Source of the DNA: Exiguobacterium profundum
GTDB lineage: Bacteria; Bacillota; Bacilli; Exiguobacteriales; Exiguobacteriaceae
Assembly (NCBI RefSeq): GCF_001909285.1
Contig: NZ_MRSV01000001.1
Coordinates: 1,011,331-1,075,330 of the forward strand
DNA length: 64,000 nucleotides
Direction: 5' to 3'
The stretch's first letter is position 1, and each line of letters opens with the position of its first letter. This document shows positions 24,406 to 34,212 of this stretch, one piece after another. The position numbers and the translations under genes are program-made. The notes under the pieces are model-generated. The model worked only from the letters and a program-made list of their open reading frames with translations. It searched no databases and was not told where the DNA came from.

Positions 24406-26496
24406 ATGAAACCTTTGTATAGACGATTATCCATCGGGATGTTGAGCGGGATGCTCCTGTTCGCACCGATGACGACGGCTTCGGCCAACTCGGACTTCAA
24501 CGTGCGCGTCGCTCCGTCGACCACGCTGCACCAAATGAAGGGGAAGAAACTGGTCCCACTACAGAAGACGAACACGACGAAAGAATACCGCATCGTGCGC
24601 CCGTCCGGATGGTATTATCTTGCCATGTCCGGCGGCAAACGGATCTATATCAAGAAAAGCCAGGCGGAGGTCGTTCCGGCCCGTTCGTTGACGAAAGCAC
24701 GCATCCAATCGAAAACGAACCGTCCGCTCGTCCATACATACATGGGGCAGACCAAGTCCCATATCCCGTATGAGTATGACCGACTGTCGACAGAACAGGC
24801 GAAACAGTTCGCCGATCGGGCGCTCGCCGGCAACTGGTATATCCCGACGAAACCGAACAATCTGTCGGTCCCAAACATCGACACGTTCAACTGGCATAAG
24901 GACGTCCCGGCCGTGGACAGCAACTCGTTCCCGTTCCAGCTCCACTACTTGACGGTCCTCAATCAGTTGACGCAAGCGTACAATGACACGGGTGACCTCG
25001 CCTATCTGAAATATGGCGAACGACTAATCAAAAGTTGGACGAAGGCACACCCGGCCTATAACTACAAACGACTCAAGTGGGGATACAATGACCAAGGAAC
25101 GGCGATTCGTGTGTTCCATTTGTTGAATTTCTGGGATGTGTATAAAGAGACGTCACTCTATCGGGACCCTGCCTTCACCGAGCTCATGTTGAAAACATTG
25201 TATGAGCATGGGGAGATCTTGGCCTCGTCCGACTTCTACAAACCGAAACATAACCACGGCATCTTCCAAGACATGGCGCTCACCGCCATCGCCCAGACGT
25301 TCCCTGAGTTTGACCGGAGTAAGGTTTGGCAATCGACCGCCAGCACGCGGCTCCAGGCGCAGATTGCCCATAGCATCTCGCCGGAAGGGGTTCACCTTGA
25401 ACACTCACCTCGATATCACGTGTATGTGTATCATACGTTGTCGCGCTTTATCGAATGGGCCGAGGCTAACCAGTTCGTTCTGCCTTCACGCTCGGGCTAT
25501 ATCGAGAAGATGCCGGATCAGCTCACCTACATGTTGAAGCCGAATCGGACGCTTCCGATCTTCGGTGACACGACGGGGCACCTTCAAGGGATGAACATCA
25601 TTCCAAAGACGAACGAATATCCGGAGCTCAGTTTCGCAGTGAGCGGAGGGGCAGAGGGCGTGGCACCGACCCTGTTGACGAAGCAAATCGGGGACCAATA
25701 CAGCTTCATGCGCGAATATTGGTCGCGTCCACCTGAGGCTTTCTCGGGTGCGACACAAGTGATGATGACAGCCGGGTATCATAGCAGTGCCCACAAGCAT
25801 GCCGATGACTTGAGCATCGACTTCTATGGACTGGCGCGTGACTTCATCATCGAGACGGGTCGCTTCGGTTATTCGGCACGACCGGAACGGAAGGAAGTCT
25901 TTAAAGTCGAGGCCCATAACACCGTCCACCGATACGGGGAAAACTTGGATTTAAGCAAAGGCATGATCGGCCGGAGCCGTATCGTGAAGACTGAAGACCG
26001 TGGAGAGACAAGCCTCGCCATCGGAGAGAGCGCGTTGATCGGGAAAGGGGCCACGCATCGCCGCACCCTCGTCTATGACAAGGCGAAAACGCTCGTCGTC
26101 TACGACCGCATCACCTCACCGAAGCCGGACATGTTCGTCCAGCGCTTCCACCTCGGAGAGGGTCTGAAGCTATATAAAGGGACGACCGAGGCACAGAACG
26201 TGACGTTCCGAGACAGCCGCCGTCGATCGATTCAACTGATGCAGCTCGAGACGGACGAAGAGTCATATATGTCCGTTCAACCAAGTCATCTCTCGGTCCG
26301 TGATGCGGAGTGGACGCTTCGCGACCAAGTCGTCTCCATTGAATACGGTACGGACGTGCGTTACATCACACTCATGCGGATCGACCGGACGAACACCTCG
26401 ATTGTCGACACGGCGGTCAAGGAACAAGCTAATCAGTATGAACTTACCTATACACTTTCCAACGGCGATACCCATACTCTCGACGTTCCAAAATGA
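24406..26496 (+). CDS. Secreted heparinase II/III family protein, paralogue 2
   Basis: 696 residues; TGAGGA precedes ATG 24406, and the earlier in-frame GTG at 24394 overlaps that site. Signal peptide about 1-27 (ends TASAN). Domain order matches paralogue 1: small N-terminal strand domain, alpha-helical lyase domain with K-H-N-H-G-I-F and H-L-E-H-S-P-R-Y, and beta domain with A-H-K-H-A-D-D-L-S (His463, His465). Sequence is very close to paralogue 1 over the central 400 residues, so the pair arose by duplication and now faces outward from the sigma/recombinase operon. It has its own promoter and terminator. Confidence 0.85.
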   Translation: MKPLYRRLSIGMLSGMLLFAPMTTASANSDFNVRVAPSTTLHQMKGKKLVPLQKTNTTKEYRIVRPSGWYYLAMSGGKRIYIKKSQAEVVPARSLTKARIQSKTNRPLVHTYMGQTKSHIPYEYDRLSTEQAKQFADRALAGNWYIPTKPNNLSVPNIDTFNWHKDVPAVDSNSFPFQLHYLTVLNQLTQAYNDTGDLAYLKYGERLIKSWTKAHPAYNYKRLKWGYNDQGTAIRVFHLLNFWDVYKETSLYRDPAFTELMLKTLYEHGEILASSDFYKPKHNHGIFQDMALTAIAQTFPEFDRSKVWQSTASTRLQAQIAHSISPEGVHLEHSPRYHVYVYHTLSRFIEWAEANQFVLPSRSGYIEKMPDQLTYMLKPNRTLPIFGDTTGHLQGMNIIPKTNEYPELSFAVSGGAEGVAPTLLTKQIGDQYSFMREYWSRPPEAFSGATQVMMTAGYHSSAHKHADDLSIDFYGLARDFIIETGRFGYSARPERKEVFKVEAHNTVHRYGENLDLSKGMIGRSRIVKTEDRGETSLAIGESALIGKGATHRRTLVYDKAKTLVVYDRITSPKPDMFVQRFHLGEGLKLYKGTTEAQNVTFRDSRRRSIQLMQLETDEESYMSVQPSHLSVRDAEWTLRDQVVSIEYGTDVRYITLMRIDRTNTSIVDTAVKEQANQYELTYTLSNGDTHTLDVPK

Positions 26497-26501
26497 TTGA
26501 A

Positions 26502-26525
26502 GCCTGGCGACTGCCAGGCTTTTTT
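26502..26525 (+). terminator. Rho-independent terminator
   Basis: GCCTGGC (26502-26508) and GCCAGGC (26513-26519) around GACT, then a T6 run. It ends heparinase paralogue 2. Confidence 0.85.
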
Positions 26526-26610
26526 ACGTGGACGATGAGAGTAGTTGTTGAATCCCACCATTTGCTAAGGTAGAATTTTCAAGTAGAACAACTGACAAGT
26601 GAGGGAACGA

Positions 26611-28701
26611 ATGGAACATTCACATGCAAAACAGATCGTGGCTCAACTTCGGGGTTCGCTCTCGGGGAAAGCGAGCGATGGTTGGGACGTCGTCATCTCG
26701 GCAGGGACGATGTGCTATCAATGGAAGGGAAGACGAATGGTGCCAGACAGTCGGCTCGAGACGACCGAGACGGTACGGCTCATCCGTCCATACGGTCGAT
26801 ATTATATTGTCCATAGAGAAGGAAGGGAAGCACTCGTCCGCGCGACGGATGTGATGCTCCTCATGACCGAACCCCTCTCGAAAATCAAATTGACGGACAA
26901 GATGGAGCGACTGCTCGTCCGTGACTATATGAAACAAAAGCGCACATTCGCTTCGTACCATTATGAACAAATCCGTGATGAACAGGCGGTTCATTTTGCG
27001 GAAGAGACGTTGAACGGAAGATGGTATATCCCATCGCTTCCGCATACATTGGCCGTCCGTGATGTTCGGACGTTCGATTGGAACAAAATGTTACCACCTG
27101 TGAACAACAACTCGTTCCTTTTCCAACTCCACTATTTGACGACGGTCAATCAACTGACTCATGCCTATGAGGTGACGAAAAAAGAAAAATACTTGCACTA
27201 TGCACACCAAATCATCGATAGCTGGCAGAGCCATCATCCGCTGCATGGCGGTCCGCGGGGGCGTGTAGCATACCATGCGCACGGTACGGCGATTCGAGTA
27301 TTCCATATACTCCGTTTCTTTGAAGCGTATCGCCAGGCACCGATCCATCATGATGCCCGTGTGACGTGCCGCTTGTTACATCTGTTATATGAACATGCGA
27401 CATTACTGGCGACCCCTACCTTTTATCGTCCGCTCCATAACCATGGGCTCTTTCAAGATATGGCACTGTTTGCGATTGCTTCCTGTTTTCCGGAGTTTGA
27501 TCGCAGTGCGGATTGGAGAAGGATTGCGCGTGCGCGGTTGAATAAGCAACTCGACATTTGCCTTTCGGAGGACGGGACCCATTTGGAGCACTCGCCCGGC
27601 TATCACGTTTACGTGTACCATACGCTAAGTCGATTTAGAGACTGGGCCGATTTAAATGGATTCACGTTGCCGGAAGGGATTGGACGCATCGACCGGATGC
27701 CAAAGCGCCTCTTGCATTTCATTAAACCGAACCAAACCTTGCCGATCGTGGGGGATACGGGAGGACAGCTTCGCGGAAGCCGTTTAATTCCTCGGATTGA
27801 AACGTTTCCCGAACTAGCCTTTGCCATGAGTGGAGGGACACAAGGACAATGCCCAGAAGAACTGCTGGCGAATCTAGGCTCTCAATATGCGGTCATGCGT
27901 GAATATTGGCACCATGCAAAGCGTCCGTTTCGTGACGCCACCTATATTCTGATGACAGCGGGATACCATGGGGGTGCACATAAACATGCCGACGACTTGA
28001 GTCTCGAACTATATGGATTGGGGCGGGATTTCATCGTCGAAACTGGTCGGTATGGCTATGTGGACGGACCTGAGCGTGCGCAAGCACTACGTGTCGCGGC
28101 GCACAATACGGTACATCGACTCGGAGAAGAGCTCGACTTGTCGATCGAGCGAATCGGAGAGAGCGGAATCCTAGAGGTGAAAGAGGCGCGGAAACAGATG
28201 ACGGCGACCGGAGTGAGCCGTCTGATTGGAAAAGGGGCCATTCATACTAGGCATGTCGTGTACGATAAGGCGCGAACGCTTGTCGTGTTTGATCGGATTG
28301 TCGCGCCGGAAGCGGACCTCTTTGTCCAGCGCTTCCATCTGGCACCCGGTTTGGACCTGGTATCGGGTACACCAGAAGAACACAACGTTCGATTTAAAGA
28401 TGCCTCGAATCGAGCCATTCAATTCATTCAGCTTTTAAAAAGCGAAGAGGCTTATATGGCACTTGAACCGAGCCATGTATCCATGCGTGATTTGGAGTGG
28501 ACTCCCCGCCAGCAAGTCGTTTCGATTGAACATGGTAGCGAAGTTCGCTTTTTGACTCTGATTCGACTAGACCGGACCGGGAAGCGTGTCGTCGATACGA
28601 AGGTCGAAGAGCGGGATGGGGTGTACATCGTCTCGTATTGGATTGAAAACGGGGGAAAGCATGTCATTCATGTGCCGTGTGAGGAAAGTCGTGACGTGTA
28701 A
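26611..28701 (+). CDS. Heparinase II/III family protein, paralogue 3, no signal peptide
   Basis: 696 residues from ATG 26611 behind GAGGGAACG; GTG 26599 is in frame but overlaps the ribosome binding site. It aligns with paralogues 1 and 2 through the lyase domains, keeping H-N-H-G-L-F, H-L-E-H-S-P-G-Y and A-H-K-H-A-D-D-L-S (His457, His459). Unlike them it begins with about 20 hydrophilic residues (MEHSHAKQIVAQLRG) where they have a signal peptide, so it should stay in the cytoplasm. It could act on imported or newly made polymer, or be a copy that lost export. It is more diverged than the other pair. An outer stem GTAAAGGAC/GTCCTTTAC (28696-28746) follows without a T-tract. Confidence 0.82.
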   Translation: MEHSHAKQIVAQLRGSLSGKASDGWDVVISAGTMCYQWKGRRMVPDSRLETTETVRLIRPYGRYYIVHREGREALVRATDVMLLMTEPLSKIKLTDKMERLLVRDYMKQKRTFASYHYEQIRDEQAVHFAEETLNGRWYIPSLPHTLAVRDVRTFDWNKMLPPVNNNSFLFQLHYLTTVNQLTHAYEVTKKEKYLHYAHQIIDSWQSHHPLHGGPRGRVAYHAHGTAIRVFHILRFFEAYRQAPIHHDARVTCRLLHLLYEHATLLATPTFYRPLHNHGLFQDMALFAIASCFPEFDRSADWRRIARARLNKQLDICLSEDGTHLEHSPGYHVYVYHTLSRFRDWADLNGFTLPEGIGRIDRMPKRLLHFIKPNQTLPIVGDTGGQLRGSRLIPRIETFPELAFAMSGGTQGQCPEELLANLGSQYAVMREYWHHAKRPFRDATYILMTAGYHGGAHKHADDLSLELYGLGRDFIVETGRYGYVDGPERAQALRVAAHNTVHRLGEELDLSIERIGESGILEVKEARKQMTATGVSRLIGKGAIHTRHVVYDKARTLVVFDRIVAPEADLFVQRFHLAPGLDLVSGTPEEHNVRFKDASNRAIQFIQLLKSEEAYMALEPSHVSMRDLEWTPRQQVVSIEHGSEVRFLTLIRLDRTGKRVVDTKVEERDGVYIVSYWIENGGKHVIHVPCEESRDV

Positions 28702-28913
28702 AGGACAAACCGTCACGACGCTCTCACGAAGTGATGTCGTCCTTTACATAATGAGGGAATCGTTTTTTGTGGAAATTGTAAAAACCTTAAAAATCTTCAA
28801 TTTGTGATTGTTTATTGGACGCGTTTCCGTTACGTTAGAACTAGAGCGATTTGTACATATAAGGGAAAAACGGACGACTTTGGGGTAATCGAGGTAAGTA
28901 AAAAGTCGAATGA

Positions 28914-28927
28914 TGTAAGCGCTTTCT
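28914..28927 (+). promoter_or_regulatory. cre site, CcpA operator
   Basis: TGTAAGCGCTTTCT fits the cre consensus TGWAARCGYTWNCW at every position. It lies 41 bases before the nucleotidase ATG, so bound CcpA would probably block transcription when a preferred sugar is present. Confidence 0.6.
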
Positions 28928-28967
28928 CTTGTGTGTCCTCTTCGCAAATCTGAAAGGGGAATTGGAC

Positions 28968-31040
28968 ATGACAAAGAAATCATCTCGTAAGTTGTACACA
29001 GCACTCGCTGTAGCGGCCGTATCGACTGCATCGCTCGCACCGGCTGTTGTCACAGAAGCTGCGTCGAAAGCACCAGTCGTCAAAGCGAAATCAGCGTATG
29101 TGTACGCAGGGGACTTGGATGCTGCACTCGATGCTACATATGAGGGCGCGCCGATCCATTGGTATAAATCGAGCGTCAACTTGGAGAAATTAGGTACATT
29201 CCAAACAGCTAAGGGAATCGTCAAAGGCAAAGGGAAGTACATTGAGAAACGCGTCCGCGTCCTCGATCACCCGATTGCGATTTTACCACCGAGCGAGCCA
29301 CTCGTGTTCAAACAAGGGAAACCGGCACTTGGCATCGTGAAGCAACAAGTGAAATTCGCAAGTGGGACGTATGAAAAAGCAGTACGTTGGAGCAAAATCG
29401 ACACGAGTGAAGTCGGCGAATTCGTCGCGACGGCTACATATACAAACCGTGGTAAAACAATCACACTTGAAGTTCCTTATACAGTAGAAGGATACAAGCT
29501 CTCGATCATGCACACGAACGACACGCACGCCGCGCTCGATCTCGCACCGAAACGTGCGACAGCCATCAAGCAAATCCGTGCAGAGAAGCCAGACAGCCTC
29601 TTGATCGACGCAGGGGACGTCTTCTCAGGATCGCTTTACTTCAACGAGTTCAAAGGTCAAGCTGACCTCAAACTCATGAACTACATGAAATACGATTTGA
29701 TGGTGCCGGGTAACCACGAATTCGATCTCGGTACGGAGCAAGGACACAAGGAACTTGCTGATTTCGTCCGCTATGCGAACTTCCCGTTCGTCAGCTCGAA
29801 CGTCAACTATGCAAATGACCAATACATGAAGAGCCTCTACCGTGACGAAGTTACACAAAAAGCGTACAACGGTCGTCTTTATGAAGGAGTCATCAAAGTA
29901 GTGGATGGCGAGAAGGTCGGATTCTTCGGTTTGACAACAGAAGAGACGGCATCCATCGCTAGCCCAGGCCCAATTGAATTCCAAAACTACATCGCAGAAG
30001 CACAAAAAGCAGTCGACGCGTTCAAAGAGATGGGCGTCGATCAAATCGTAGCTGTCTCACACCTTGGGTATAACGACAACCCGGCGTTCGACAACGACTT
30101 GTTGCTTGCTGAAAACGTAGATGGGATCGACATCATCGTCGGTGGCCACACGCATACTCGTTTGAGCGCTCCGGTCCTCATCACAGAAGGAAAAACAGAG
30201 CCAACGGTCATCGTTCAAGCGGACCAATACAGCAATTTCCTCGGAACGGTTGATGTCGAGTTCGACAAGGATGGAAAAGTCATCAAACATGCGGGTAGTT
30301 TGATTGATGTGAAGGCACTTCAACCAGATCCATATGCGGTAGAATTGCTCGCACCATTTAAAGATGTCGTGGATACAATCAGCCAAGACCCAATCGGTGT
30401 CTCACTCACAGCTCCACTCGATAACCCACGTGACAAAGGTGACGAAACGGCACCGAGTGTCCGTAAAAATGAAACAGCCCTCGGTAACTTGATTACAGAC
30501 GGTATGCTCACGAAAGCGAAAGAGTATGATTCTGCTGTCATCGGTGCTGTTCAAAACGGTGGTGGAATCCGTGCATCAATCGATGCAGGTCCTGTCACGA
30601 CAGGTGAAGTGTTGACGACACTTCCATTCGGAAACACGCTTGCCATCATGGACTTGAAAGGTAGCGAATTAAAAGCTGCTTTCGAGCGTAGCGTTGGCAT
30701 TTACCCAATCGAGAACGGTGGATTCCTCCACGTATCTGGATTCAAAGTATTGTTCGACAGCTCAAAACCGGCTGGCGAGCGCATCGTTAGCTTGCAGTAC
30801 AACAACGGCACAGAGTTTGTCGATGTCGAAGACGCGACGAGCTACAAAGTCGCAACGAACTTCTTCACAGCGCAAGGTGGAGACAACTATGTTGAGTTTG
30901 AAACGGCATTCAAAGACGGTCGCGTCAATGACCTCGGTCTCATCGACTGGGAAAACTTCCGCGATCACTTGATCAGCCTCGGCGAAGAAGTCACACCTGC
31001 TGTTGAAGGACGTATCGTCGACGTCAACGCAGCTGAATAA
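28968..31040 (+). CDS. Secreted 5'-nucleotidase / metallophosphoesterase
   Basis: 690 residues; AAAGGGGA precedes ATG 28968. Signal peptide about 1-32 (ends VTEAAS). Residues about 35-175 match the N-terminal domain of the S-layer protein at 4956 (GDLDAALD, WYKSSV, FQTAKG, VKGKG shared), so they probably serve to attach the enzyme to the wall. The metallophosphoesterase domain follows: H-T-N-D-T-H from His182, I-D-A-G-D, G-N-H-E-F with Asn249-His250, and G-G-H-T-H-T. The C-terminal nucleotide-binding domain has N-G-G-G-I-R-A-S-I and L-P-F-G-N-T. It releases phosphate and nucleoside from extracellular nucleotides. A cre site suggests catabolite repression. Confidence 0.92.
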   Translation: MTKKSSRKLYTALAVAAVSTASLAPAVVTEAASKAPVVKAKSAYVYAGDLDAALDATYEGAPIHWYKSSVNLEKLGTFQTAKGIVKGKGKYIEKRVRVLDHPIAILPPSEPLVFKQGKPALGIVKQQVKFASGTYEKAVRWSKIDTSEVGEFVATATYTNRGKTITLEVPYTVEGYKLSIMHTNDTHAALDLAPKRATAIKQIRAEKPDSLLIDAGDVFSGSLYFNEFKGQADLKLMNYMKYDLMVPGNHEFDLGTEQGHKELADFVRYANFPFVSSNVNYANDQYMKSLYRDEVTQKAYNGRLYEGVIKVVDGEKVGFFGLTTEETASIASPGPIEFQNYIAEAQKAVDAFKEMGVDQIVAVSHLGYNDNPAFDNDLLLAENVDGIDIIVGGHTHTRLSAPVLITEGKTEPTVIVQADQYSNFLGTVDVEFDKDGKVIKHAGSLIDVKALQPDPYAVELLAPFKDVVDTISQDPIGVSLTAPLDNPRDKGDETAPSVRKNETALGNLITDGMLTKAKEYDSAVIGAVQNGGGIRASIDAGPVTTGEVLTTLPFGNTLAIMDLKGSELKAAFERSVGIYPIENGGFLHVSGFKVLFDSSKPAGERIVSLQYNNGTEFVDVEDATSYKVATNFFTAQGGDNYVEFETAFKDGRVNDLGLIDWENFRDHLISLGEEVTPAVEGRIVDVNAAE

Positions 31041-31061
31041 GACAATCATTGGTTGCTTTCG

Positions 31062-31091
31062 GACGGATCCAGGAATGGGTCCGTCTTTTTT
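31062..31091 (+). terminator. Rho-independent terminator
   Basis: GACGGATCC (31062-31070) pairs with GGGTCCGTC (31077-31085), one G-U pair, then a T6 run. Confidence 0.85.
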
Positions 31092-31203
31092 ATAGGAAAT
31101 TCAGGCGTGTACATTTGTCATCAAATTGCGACCGACATACAACTCTGTTAAGATACGATAAGATGAAGAAATACTGATTACTTAAAAAAGGTGGAGCGGA
31201 CGT

Positions 31204-33849
31204 ATGGATGTAAAAGCGACGCTGCGCGATGTGCAAGCGCACATTGCGTGGTTGAAAGAAGAAAAAGAACGGGTCGACCGGAGAGAAGCATTGAACGGAG
31301 ATGACTTGATCACCCTTGAGGACCTTCCTTCATTGTCGAGACAGGCACAACGCCCGCGTCTTGACGATAAATTGTTTGAAGAACAGCAAGCTACCTTAAA
31401 AACGGAACTCGAATCAGCTCGAGCGCGACTCCCGAAACAAGATGTGACTCGTATCGCATCGAATGGGAGCAATTTTTATGAGAAGGCGGACGTACAAGTG
31501 GCATTCGTCGGTCCGGTCAAACGAGCGAGAGAGTTAGAGCGGCTTTGTCATGTCCATTTATTTGAGAATGTGACGGGCTTCTTAGAGCTGGCTGAAATCG
31601 AAAAGATTGATTTCCTTCTCATCTCGGCCGCGCTAGTGGAAGATGAGACGACTGCATTCCACCACATGGGTTCGCCGCGTTCGCACTCCCGTCACTGGTT
31701 GGAGAATTTGATTCGCAAAGCCAAACAAATTGATGTTCGTGTCGTGTTTGAAACTACTCTCGATACGAATCACTACGATCGTTTCTCCTCACTCGCCGCT
31801 CAGTGTGACTATATCTTTACGGCAAACGAGGAGCGTGTGACGGATTATATCGAAGAAGCCGGACATGAGCGCGTTTTTGTCATCCGTCCGGGAATCGACC
31901 CACTTCGCTTCAATCCAATCGGGATGACGCGTGTTCAGTCGGATTCGGTCGTCGTCACGAACCGTTTCCCGGTACAACGTTTCGCAAAAGACTTGGAGAC
32001 GCTCGCACAAGGTGTTCGTGATGCGAATAAGTCTCTTTATGTGATTCGCGAAGCGGATGAATCGAAGGTGTCGTTCGCACCGAAATCACTTCAAGATGTC
32101 CTCGTCCATGGGGACCAACAGGAGATCGAGGCGTTGAAAGAAACCTCGAACTGGATTCTTCACGTCAATGAAGTGAAAAACAGTCCGACGATGAGTGCGC
32201 AAGCCATCTATGAGGCACAGGCACGGGGACAACTCGTCTTGACGAACTACAACGTGGCCGTCAACAACGACTTCCCGAACGTATTCATCGCGACGAGCGC
32301 ATTGGATGCACAAGGGATTTTAGAAATGTTCGATACAGACGAAGAGCGTCTCGAGCATCAACTATCTGGTGTCCGCACCATCTTCTCGAACCATACAATC
32401 TATGATCGTTTCAACGAAATGTTATTCGTTCTCGGCATTCACCACGAAGTCCGTCGTGACGTCCTCGTCATCGGTCGCGGCGACGTGACGGCGACACGTG
32501 AGCTGTTCGAGCGCCAATCCTATCCGCATAAACGTTTTGTCGCAGAAGCAGATTTACAAGAAGTCGATTTACGCACAGCCGACTTCGTGACGGTATTTGA
32601 CGACCGTTATCACTACCTCGACTATTATGTAGAGGATATGGTCAATGCCTTCAAATACACGGACGTCGCTTTCGTGACGAAAGGGCAGGACGTTGTACAT
32701 GAATTCGTAGAGGGATACGATGACGTCGCGTTAACGATGTTTGCGGCAAGCCACCTGTCGCTTGAGACGCTTCGGGACGACCAGCGTATCGAGGGACAAG
32801 GCTATGCCATTGATCATTTCGAACTGCTCGCGGCAGATGACGTACTCGTCCCGAACGAACCGGGCGACTATGCGCTTTCAATGATCGTACCGATTTATAA
32901 CAACGGTCGTTATCTCTACAACAAATGTTTCTCTAGTCTTCGCCGTAGCTCGATGTTTGAAGACATGGAGATTTGGCTCGTCGACGACGGTTCGACGGAC
33001 CAAGAGACGATCGGCTATATCGAACGCCTCGTGCGGAAGTATCCGAACGTCTATACGTACTCATTCAACGACGGAGGCAGCGGCAGTGCGTCGCGTCCGC
33101 GAAACAAAGGCGTCGAATTGGCAACGACACCGTACATCGCTTTCCTTGACCCGGACAATGAAGCGGTCAACGACGGCTATGCGGAACTATTCCGTATCAT
33201 GAAAGAGAATGACGCGCTTGACCTCGCAGTCGGAAGTATGTTGAAGCTTGCGAACCGCGAGGCCATGATTGAGCTAGACGGCCTTGAAAAAGATGGTGTT
33301 CGCGTCATCGAAGACCCAAGAGCGTACTTGCTCGAGCACAACTTCAAGGTACAGAGTATCCAGACGATGGTCATCAAAAAAGACTTCATCCAGAAGCACG
33401 ATTTGAAACAGGTCATCGGTGCGGTCGGGCAAGACTCGCTCTTCTTCCAAGAGATGTTCCTCAGCGCAGGACGCGTCGCTCTTCTCGACTTGACGATTCA
33501 TGATTATTACGCGGCTGTCGCCGGTTCGACAGTCAACACGATCACGAAGAAGTACTTTACGAAGTGTGTCATTCGGGAAACGGCACGGGCAAAAGCATTC
33601 GCCCGGGAAGGTGTACTCGATCAATACCGTTCCACACGATTCGAACGCTTCTTCTCGATGTGGTATTTGGTCTTCTTACGCCGAAGCAAACCGGAAGAGT
33701 TTGTCGACAATGCCGGTATGCTTTATGAAATCATCGAACAGTATCGTCCGATGGAATTAGAGACGCCGATTGTAAAACAATTCGTCGACTTATATGAATC
33801 AGGACAAACAGAAGAATTGAAGCGTCTCTACTTTGACGCATACTTGTGA
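31204..33849 (+). CDS. Two-module glycosyltransferase (CgeB-like plus GT2)
   Basis: 881 residues, no signal peptide; GGTGGAG precedes ATG 31204. Residues 1-85 form a coiled coil. About 95-420 resembles CgeB/DUF3880-type GT-B enzymes, with N-S-P-T-M-S-A-Q-A-I-Y-E-A at about 320, a hallmark of that family. About 555-760 is a GT-A family 2 domain: M-I-V-P-I-Y-N-N, then V-D-D-G-S-T-D and a D-P-D-N (DxD-like) metal site. Two catalytic domains on one chain suggest it adds two sugars, or a sugar and a phosphate-linked unit, to a growing surface polymer at the cytoplasmic membrane face. First gene of the polysaccharide locus; the next gene begins 9 bases later. Confidence 0.85.
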   Translation: MDVKATLRDVQAHIAWLKEEKERVDRREALNGDDLITLEDLPSLSRQAQRPRLDDKLFEEQQATLKTELESARARLPKQDVTRIASNGSNFYEKADVQVAFVGPVKRARELERLCHVHLFENVTGFLELAEIEKIDFLLISAALVEDETTAFHHMGSPRSHSRHWLENLIRKAKQIDVRVVFETTLDTNHYDRFSSLAAQCDYIFTANEERVTDYIEEAGHERVFVIRPGIDPLRFNPIGMTRVQSDSVVVTNRFPVQRFAKDLETLAQGVRDANKSLYVIREADESKVSFAPKSLQDVLVHGDQQEIEALKETSNWILHVNEVKNSPTMSAQAIYEAQARGQLVLTNYNVAVNNDFPNVFIATSALDAQGILEMFDTDEERLEHQLSGVRTIFSNHTIYDRFNEMLFVLGIHHEVRRDVLVIGRGDVTATRELFERQSYPHKRFVAEADLQEVDLRTADFVTVFDDRYHYLDYYVEDMVNAFKYTDVAFVTKGQDVVHEFVEGYDDVALTMFAASHLSLETLRDDQRIEGQGYAIDHFELLAADDVLVPNEPGDYALSMIVPIYNNGRYLYNKCFSSLRRSSMFEDMEIWLVDDGSTDQETIGYIERLVRKYPNVYTYSFNDGGSGSASRPRNKGVELATTPYIAFLDPDNEAVNDGYAELFRIMKENDALDLAVGSMLKLANREAMIELDGLEKDGVRVIEDPRAYLLEHNFKVQSIQTMVIKKDFIQKHDLKQVIGAVGQDSLFFQEMFLSAGRVALLDLTIHDYYAAVAGSTVNTITKKYFTKCVIRETARAKAFAREGVLDQYRSTRFERFFSMWYLVFLRRSKPEEFVDNAGMLYEIIEQYRPMELETPIVKQFVDLYESGQTEELKRLYFDAYL

Positions 33850-33858
33850 GGTGAGAGC

Positions 33859-34170
33859 ATGAGCAACGAATTTGAAAAAGAAATCGGATTGTTGAAACAA
33901 CGAATCAAACTGCAGGAAGAAGAGATTCGTCATTTGAAACATGATGAACGTCTATTACGTCAAAAGCATCGACGACTCGTTCAAAAGTATGGAGATCTTC
34001 TGTACACGTTTGAATGGACCGTGAAGACGTTCGAGAAGAAAGAGCAAGCGCTCAGTGACTTGAAACGTAAATATGATGTGTTGAATCAGAAGTATCGTCG
34101 TCTTGTGCAATCGAAAGCCGGAAAAGCGATTTTGAAGGCACAGGCGGTTGCACGACGCATTCGCAAATAA
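33859..34170 (+). CDS. Coiled-coil protein of the glycosyltransferase operon
   Basis: 103 residues; AGGTGAG precedes ATG 33859. A continuous, very basic coiled coil with a near-repeat (R-Q-K-H-R-R-L-V-Q-K and N-Q-K-Y-R-R-L-V-Q-S). No membrane segment and no enzyme motif. Its tail (K-A-G-K-A-I-L-K-A-Q) resembles the coiled-coil ends attached to many surface-polymer glycosyltransferases, so it may be a scaffold holding the multi-domain enzymes on either side together. That role is inferred. Confidence 0.7.
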   Translation: MSNEFEKEIGLLKQRIKLQEEEIRHLKHDERLLRQKHRRLVQKYGDLLYTFEWTVKTFEKKEQALSDLKRKYDVLNQKYRRLVQSKAGKAILKAQAVARRIRK

Positions 34171-34212
34171 AGAATCGAGCTCGAAAGACTCGATGATTTG
34201 GAGGATATGAGG

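Noticed and set aside
28696..28746. Stem after heparinase paralogue 3 as a terminator
   Set aside because: GTAAAGGAC/GTCCTTTAC pair, but the loop is long and no T-tract follows directly; not called as a terminator.
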